Shown one piece after another: positions 58,822 to 64,000 of a stretch of DNA of 64,000 bases. The stretch covers positions 36,628-100,627 of the forward strand of contig JAECUM010093679.1 of NCBI GenBank assembly GCA_016617855.1, given 5' to 3'. How positions within the stretch are numbered: the stretch's first letter is position 1; each line of letters starts with the position of its first letter. Source of the DNA: Megalonaias nervosa (taxonomy: Eukaryota > Mollusca > Bivalvia > Unionida > Unionidae). Both the position numbers and the translations under genes were made by a program. Below the pieces are notes generated by a model, which saw only the letters and a list, made by a program, of their open reading frames with translations, was not told the DNA's origin and ran no database searches.

Positions 58822-59139
58822 TGACTGCTCCGGTGGCCTAGTGGTTAGAGCATCTGCCTCGGATGTGTGAGGTTACAGGTTTGAATCCTGGTCGAGTCAT
58901 ACCAAGGACTTATAAAATTACTAACAGCTGCCTTGCTATCTAGGTGCTCAGCATGAAGAGGTCAGTGGTAGGACTGATCAGCCTGGTATCAGGATAATGT
59001 GACTGGGTGGGGCATGATGCTACATGTCTGTGGCACGATGCCCCAGTGATAGACATTACTATAAACAGCCACACTGCAGATGTCATAGTGATATGACTGT
59101 AAAATTGTTAAAGCTATGCTAAAAATCCATATCACATAC
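58822..59139 (+). mobile_element. SINE family A, copy 4
   Basis: Full-length plus-strand copy. Head ctccggtggcctagtggtta, A box tggcctagtggttagag, B box ggttacaggtttgaatcc; body tgtgactgggtggggcatga and catgtctgtggcacgatg; tail atcacatacacac. Confidence 0.93.
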
Positions 59140-59775
59140 ACACTTGTACCATATACATTGTGTTCACTTGTACCATACATTGCATTCGCTTGAAACATAC
59201 ACTGTGTCCACTTGTACCGTACATTGTATTCACTTGAAACATACATTGTGTTCACTTGTACCATACATTGTGTTCACTTGAAACATATGTTGTGTTCACT
59301 TGTACCATACATTGTGTTCACTTGTACAGTACATTGTGCTCACTTGTACCATGCATTGTATTCACTTGCACCATACATTATGCTCACTTGTACCATGCAT
59401 TATATTCACTTGTACCATACATTGTGCTCACTTGTACCATACATTATGCTCACTTGTACCATGCATTATATTCACTTATACCATACATTGTATTCACTTG
59501 TATCATACATTGTGTTCACTTTTATACCATACATTGTGTTCACTTGTACCAAACATTAAGGTGTATTTACTTATACCATACATTGAAGTGTATTCACTGG
59601 TACCGTATATTGTATTTAGTGTACCAGATATTATTAGTTGTACTCACTTGTACCATGCATTAAATTGTATTCACTTCTACCATACATTAAATTATATTCA
59701 CTTGTACCATACATTGTATTCATTTGTACCATGCATTGTATTCACTTGTACCATACATTGTTTTCACTTGTACCA

Positions 59776-59986
59776 TGACTGCTCCGGTGGCCTAGTGGTT
59801 AGAGCATCTGCCTCGGATGTGTGAGGTTACAGGTTTGAATCCTGGTCGAGTCATACCAAGGACTTATAAAATTACTAACATCTGCCTTGCTATCTAGGTG
59901 CTCAGCATGAAGAGGTCAGTGGTAGGACTGATCAGCCTGGTATCAGGACAATGTGACTGGGTGGGGCATGATGCTACATGTCTGTG
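59776..59986 (+). mobile_element. SINE family A, copy 5, internally deleted
   Basis: Near-identical to copy 4 up to acatgtctgtg, then jumps to array sequence. It is a duplicate of copy 4 and its flank, not an independent insertion. Confidence 0.92.
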
Positions 59987-60649
59987 TACCATATACATTG
60001 TGTTCACTTGTACCATACATTGCATTCACTTGAAATATACACTGTGTCCACTTGCACCATACATTGTATTCACTTGAAACATACATTGTGTTCACTTGTA
60101 CAATACATTGTGTTCACTTGAAACATATGTTGTGTTCACTTGTACCATACATTGTGTTCACTTGTACAGTACATTGTGCTCACTTGTACCATGCATTGTA
60201 TTCATTTGCACCACTTGCACCATACATTATGCTCACTTGTACCATGCATTATATTCACTTGTACCATACATTGTGCTCACTTGTACCATACATTATGCTC
60301 ACTTGTATCATGCATTATATTCACTTATACCATACATTGTATTCACTTGTACCATACATTGTGTTCACTTTTGTACCATACATTGTGTTCACTTGTACCA
60401 TGCATTAAGTTGCATTAGGAATAAATCTTATGACTGAAATGTTTCTGATTTTATTCTCCTACATGTTTACATGAAAACTCATTATCACAACACTTCCAAC
60501 ATATAAATGGTCATTTGGTTAAAACATCACCTGGAAAAAAAAAACTTCCAATATATTCTGGGATTTTGGGTTAAAAATATCACCTGCATAAAAATCTTAG
60601 CATAAAATTTTTCCTCCCAATTAAATATAACAGGTACATATGAGTTTCT

Positions 60650-61305
60650 TCTATAGTGTAAATGTGACAGGTATGTGTTTCTTGTGTAAATGTGACTGGT
60701 ATGTGTTTTTTGTGTAGTGTAAATGTGACAGGTATATGTTTATTGTGTAGTGTAAATGTGACAAGTATGTGTCTTGTGTAAATGTAACAGGCATGTGTTT
60801 ATCATGTAATGTAAATGTGACAGGTATGTTTTTTTTTCGTGTAGTGTAAATGTGACAGGTACCATATGTGTTTATTGTGTAGTGTAAATGTAACAGGTAT
60901 ATGTTTATTGTATAGTGTAAATGTAACAAGTATGTGTGTCTTGTGTAAATGTAACAGGTATGTGTTTATCGTGTAATGTAAATGTGACAGGTATGGTTTT
61001 TTTCGTGTAGTGTAAATGTGACAGGTACCATATGTGTTTATTGTGTAGTGTAAATGTAACAGGTATATGTTTATTGTATAGTGTAAATGTGATAAGTATG
61101 TGTGTCTTATGTAAATGTAACAGGTATGTGTTTATCGTGTAATGTAAATGTGACAGGTATGGGTTTTTTCTTGTAGTGTAAATGTGACAGGTACCATATG
61201 TGTTTATTGTGTATTGTAAATGTAACAGGTATATGTTTATTGTATAGTGTAAATGTAACAAGTATGTGTGTCTTGTGTAGTCTAAATGTGATAGGTGTTT
61301 CTTGT
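60650..61305. repeat. ~32-bp minisatellite with ~165-bp higher order
   Basis: Key tagtgtaaatgtgacaggta then tgtgtttattgtg. The rare variant ggtaccatatg recurs at 60859, 61024 and 61190, giving a 165-166-bp higher-order unit. Confidence 0.93.
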
Positions 61306-61377
61306 GTATTCTGAATATAGTATTATTAAAGTCTATAATAATATTATTTTAAACCATCTTAAACATTGTTTTAAAGA

Positions 61378-61378
<1 letters not shown>

Positions 61379-61421
<43 letters not shown>
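61379..61421. repeat. (AAT)n microsatellite
   Basis: About 14 trinucleotides. The sequence from 61422 to 61690 shows nothing recognisable. Confidence 0.97.
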
Positions 61422-61423
<2 letters not shown>

Positions 61424-61689
61424 CCTATATTTAGAGAAGGTAACTCAATTAGTTAACAGAACTAATCTAGCTTAAGGCCTTCTATATGTTATGTACAATA
61501 TAAACAGTATATACAACATGATGTGAAGAATCTGGCTTGACACTAAATAATTAAGTAATTTTAAAAGTCAAAGTATCAAGCCTGGAACACATGCACAGGC
61601 ATCTCTGAACACAAAAATGTATATAAAATATAAAATATCATACTGCATTGAAAAATTCACCTGTGAAAATTGAAAAGAACATACATTGT

Positions 61690-62190
61690 AGTAATTATCT
61701 TCTTTGATATTTCATAATCATTCCCAGAGATAGTGTTCAGATTTACACTGTATGTCCCTACCAACTAACACAATCTTTCTCTGCAACAGTGTTCATCTTT
61801 ACTCCTTGTATGCCCCTTGTGACTAGTACAATTTTTACTAATTTTTCCCTGAGACACTGTTCAGATTTACACTTTGTATGTCCTTGATGACTTAACACTT
61901 TTTCTCAGGGACAGTGTTCAAATTTCCACTGTGTGTCCCTATCGACTAACACAATTTTTTGCAGGGACAGTGTTCAAATACCACTGTGTCCCTTTTGACT
62001 AACACAATTTTTCCCAGAGACAGTGTTCAAATTTCCAGTGTGTGGCCCTTTTGACTGACACAATTTTTGGCAGGGACAGTGTTCAAATTTCCACTCTGTG
62101 TCCCTATCGACTAACACAATTTTTCCCAGTGTTCAAATTTACACTGCATGTTCCTATTGACTAACACAATATTCCAAGAGATGTTTTTCA
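61690..62190. repeat. Minisatellite, ~56-bp unit, 8-9 copies
   Basis: Key gacagtgttcaaatttccac then gactaacacaattttt. Diverged at the ends. Confidence 0.88.
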
Positions 62191-62613
62191 GAGTTACACT
62201 GAATGTTAATACTGAATAACAAAATGCAATTTTTCATTAGTGGTTGTATAAAATATTTGGTAAGTCAGCAGTATAATATATTGTTTGATAAATCATATTA
62301 ATTTTCTTCCTATTTTTAAACATGAGCTACTTCTATAGCCACCATGGCAATTTCCCATACATTTTATATTTTCATTCCCCCCATGCCTCAACAGACTGTG
62401 ACCCATTTTTAAACCCCCAACCTCACCCCACCAAAAGACTGTGACCAAGGGGTTATAACCCAAATCTGGATAAACATATTATGTGTCCTCCTACTTTAAA
62501 CCATGTACAAAATTTGTTAAACCAAAATATTCAAAAGTGTCTTGTAATTGCAGTGTTTGCATATTTGCCCCACCCACCTGCAAAACACCCAGAGAAAAGG
62601 CCCCAAAACATAG

Positions 62614-62614
<1 letters not shown>
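62191..62614. other. No feature seen
   Basis: Unique sequence; includes ccccccatgcctcaacagac and a related aaaagactgtgacc repeat at 62390-62450. Confidence 0.4.

Positions 62615-62615
<1 letters not shown>

Positions 62616-62676
<61 letters not shown>
62616..62676. repeat. (CA)n microsatellite
   Basis: About 30 dinucleotides; responsible for the Cys/Val and His/Thr open frames here. Confidence 0.98.
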
Positions 62677-62682
<6 letters not shown>

Positions 62683-62989
62683 CAACAAACAGCATAAACC
62701 ATGATCTACACCAAATCTTGTGAAGGTGGATCATGGTAATGCTATTTCCAGATGGATGCATGTTACAGTAAGTAACCTAACAAAATACTGATATACTATA
62801 TAACATGCCTTCTGCACTTGGACAGAATAGAATAAGGTAAAAACATGGTTACTCAATGATACACATGATGCTGCACATGTACAGTATATAGAATAAGGTA
62901 AAAACATGCACACAAAAAAAGATGAATGAACTATACAACAATGAAAAGCCCTTAACCTGATAACTTGAACTTCATGTTAGGACATTCTA

Positions 62990-63535
62990 TAGGATGAGCT
63001 GTCAGAGGACCCCATGGTGTAGGTTATTAGGGGATCACATGAGAAGGGTTATTAGGGAATCCCATTGTGTAGGTTATTAGGGAATCACATGAGAAGGGCT
63101 ATTAGGGAATCCCATGGGATAGGTTATTAGGGGATCCCATGAGAAGGGTTATTAGGGAATTCCATGAGGCAGGTTATTAGGGGATCCTATGGGAAGGGTT
63201 ATTAGGGCATCCCATGGTGTAGGTTATTAGAGGATCACATGAGAAGGGTTATTAGGTAATCCCATGGGGTAGGTTATTAGGGAATCCCATGGGAATGGAT
63301 ATTAGGGAATCCCATGGGGTAGGTTATTATAGAAACCCATGGGGTAGGTTATTACGGGATTCCATGAAAAGGGTTATTAGGGAATTCCATGGGGTAGGTT
63401 ATTAGGGGATCCCATGGGAAGGGTTATTAAGGAATCCCATGGTGTAGGTTATTAGGGGATCCCATGAGAAGGTCTATCAGGGAATCCTATGGTGCAAGTT
63501 ATTAGGGGATCCCATAGGATGGGTTATTACTGCTT
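62990..63535. repeat. Minisatellite, 25-bp unit in 50-bp pairs
   Basis: Key ggttattagggaatcccatg. Units alternate between gagaaggg and ggtgtag forms, so the effective unit is a 50-bp dimer; about 22 units. Confidence 0.95.
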
Positions 63536-63764
63536 CATGTTAAGGGATCAAATGGGATGAGCTATTACTGGTAATTTTGTAAGAAATGTGGAACATATGC
63601 ACTTTCTATTCCATTTGTTTTATTGGTACATAAACTAAAGGAAGATAGTATTTTCCTCATGTAAATATACCACTACCTCTCCTGCATCACAGCCCTACAC
63701 TCCATAATCGATATGAGTCTACACCCCATAATGGATATGAGTCTACACCCCATAATGGTGTTGT

Positions 63765-64000
63765 GATGTGATTTGAATTTTTAACGTAGCTTTAACAATT
63801 TTTCAGTCATATCGCTACGATGTCTGCAGTGTGGCAGTTTATAGTGATGTCTAGCACTGGGGCATCATGCCGCAGACATGTAGCATGATGTCCCACCCAG
63901 TCATATTATCCTGACACCAGGCGACCAGTCCTAACACTAACCTCTTAATGCTAAGCGCCAAGCGAGAAAGCTGTTAGTACCATTTTTATAAGTCTTTGGT
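63765..64000 (-). mobile_element. SINE family A, copy 6, cut by window end
   Basis: Minus-strand body (atgatgctacatgtctg, gactgggtggg and loci matching copy 3) with the tRNA head beyond 64000. Confidence 0.88.

Larger units (their letters stand above)
58490..60415. repeat. 22-bp minisatellite with two embedded SINEs
   Basis: Key cacttgtaccatacattgtg then ttca, interrupted by SINE A copies at 58822 and 59776. The block containing the SINE is itself duplicated 954 bp apart; after the second SINE the offset falls to 841 because of a 113-bp deletion. Confidence 0.95.

Noticed and set aside
58829..58905. Functional tRNA gene
   Set aside because: The A and B boxes are present, but the acceptor stem does not close and the sequence continues into a SINE body repeated elsewhere.
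62481..62761. His-Thr and Cys-Val repeat proteins
   Set aside because: (CA)n microsatellite read in different frames.

Overview
The window is eukaryotic, AT-rich, intron-dominated DNA. Two tRNA-derived SINE families, one ending in a GCGTTAAACCC-like tail, together with the LINE types present, point to a lophotrochozoan, most likely a mollusc. The species cannot be fixed from the sequence.

The only host gene I can support is a transglutaminase on the minus strand. It spans nearly the whole window, from exon 58074-57850 down to exon 1938-1802. I recovered 13 coding exons by reading conserved transglutaminase sequence and requiring GT-AG splice sites and matching codon phase at every junction; all 12 junctions fit. 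Together they encode about 664 residues: the N-terminal beta-sandwich (two exons), the catalytic core with Cys (codon 32225-32223), His (26023-26021) and Asp (25954-25952), and most of the two C-terminal beta-barrels. The start codon and first exon(s) lie beyond 58074, probably outside the window. The last exon is not identified with confidence.

The introns (0.6 to 8.3 kb) are packed with about 50 tandem arrays, with units of about 17 to 60 bp and up to about 53 copies. By hand tally these cover roughly 40% of the window. Between and inside the arrays are two RTE-like (endonuclease plus reverse transcriptase) LINE copies, at 49165-51815 (+) and 17272-18610 (-); two fragments of an R2/NeSL-like LINE at 2340-2780 and 8890-9490; six copies of SINE family A; three copies of SINE family B; an AT-rich 0.4-0.7 kb interspersed family (R1); and several palindromic or TIR-bounded elements.

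The most interesting signal is where arrays meet the gene. At four of the twelve acceptors read (exons at 48572, 40738, 25295 and 13721) the 3' splice site plus the first bases of the exon has been tandemly duplicated. In one case it was amplified into an array of about 34 units. In all four cases, using an upstream copy would bring in a stop codon, so only the exon-proximal acceptor gives intact protein. A second case of coding sequence becoming a minisatellite is the 48-bp array at 9073-9267, whose unit is a piece of a LINE reverse transcriptase reading frame.

Long open frames in the window (for example 19640-20602, 13591-14202, 22384-22995) are products of tandem units whose length is a multiple of three and are not annotated as genes.
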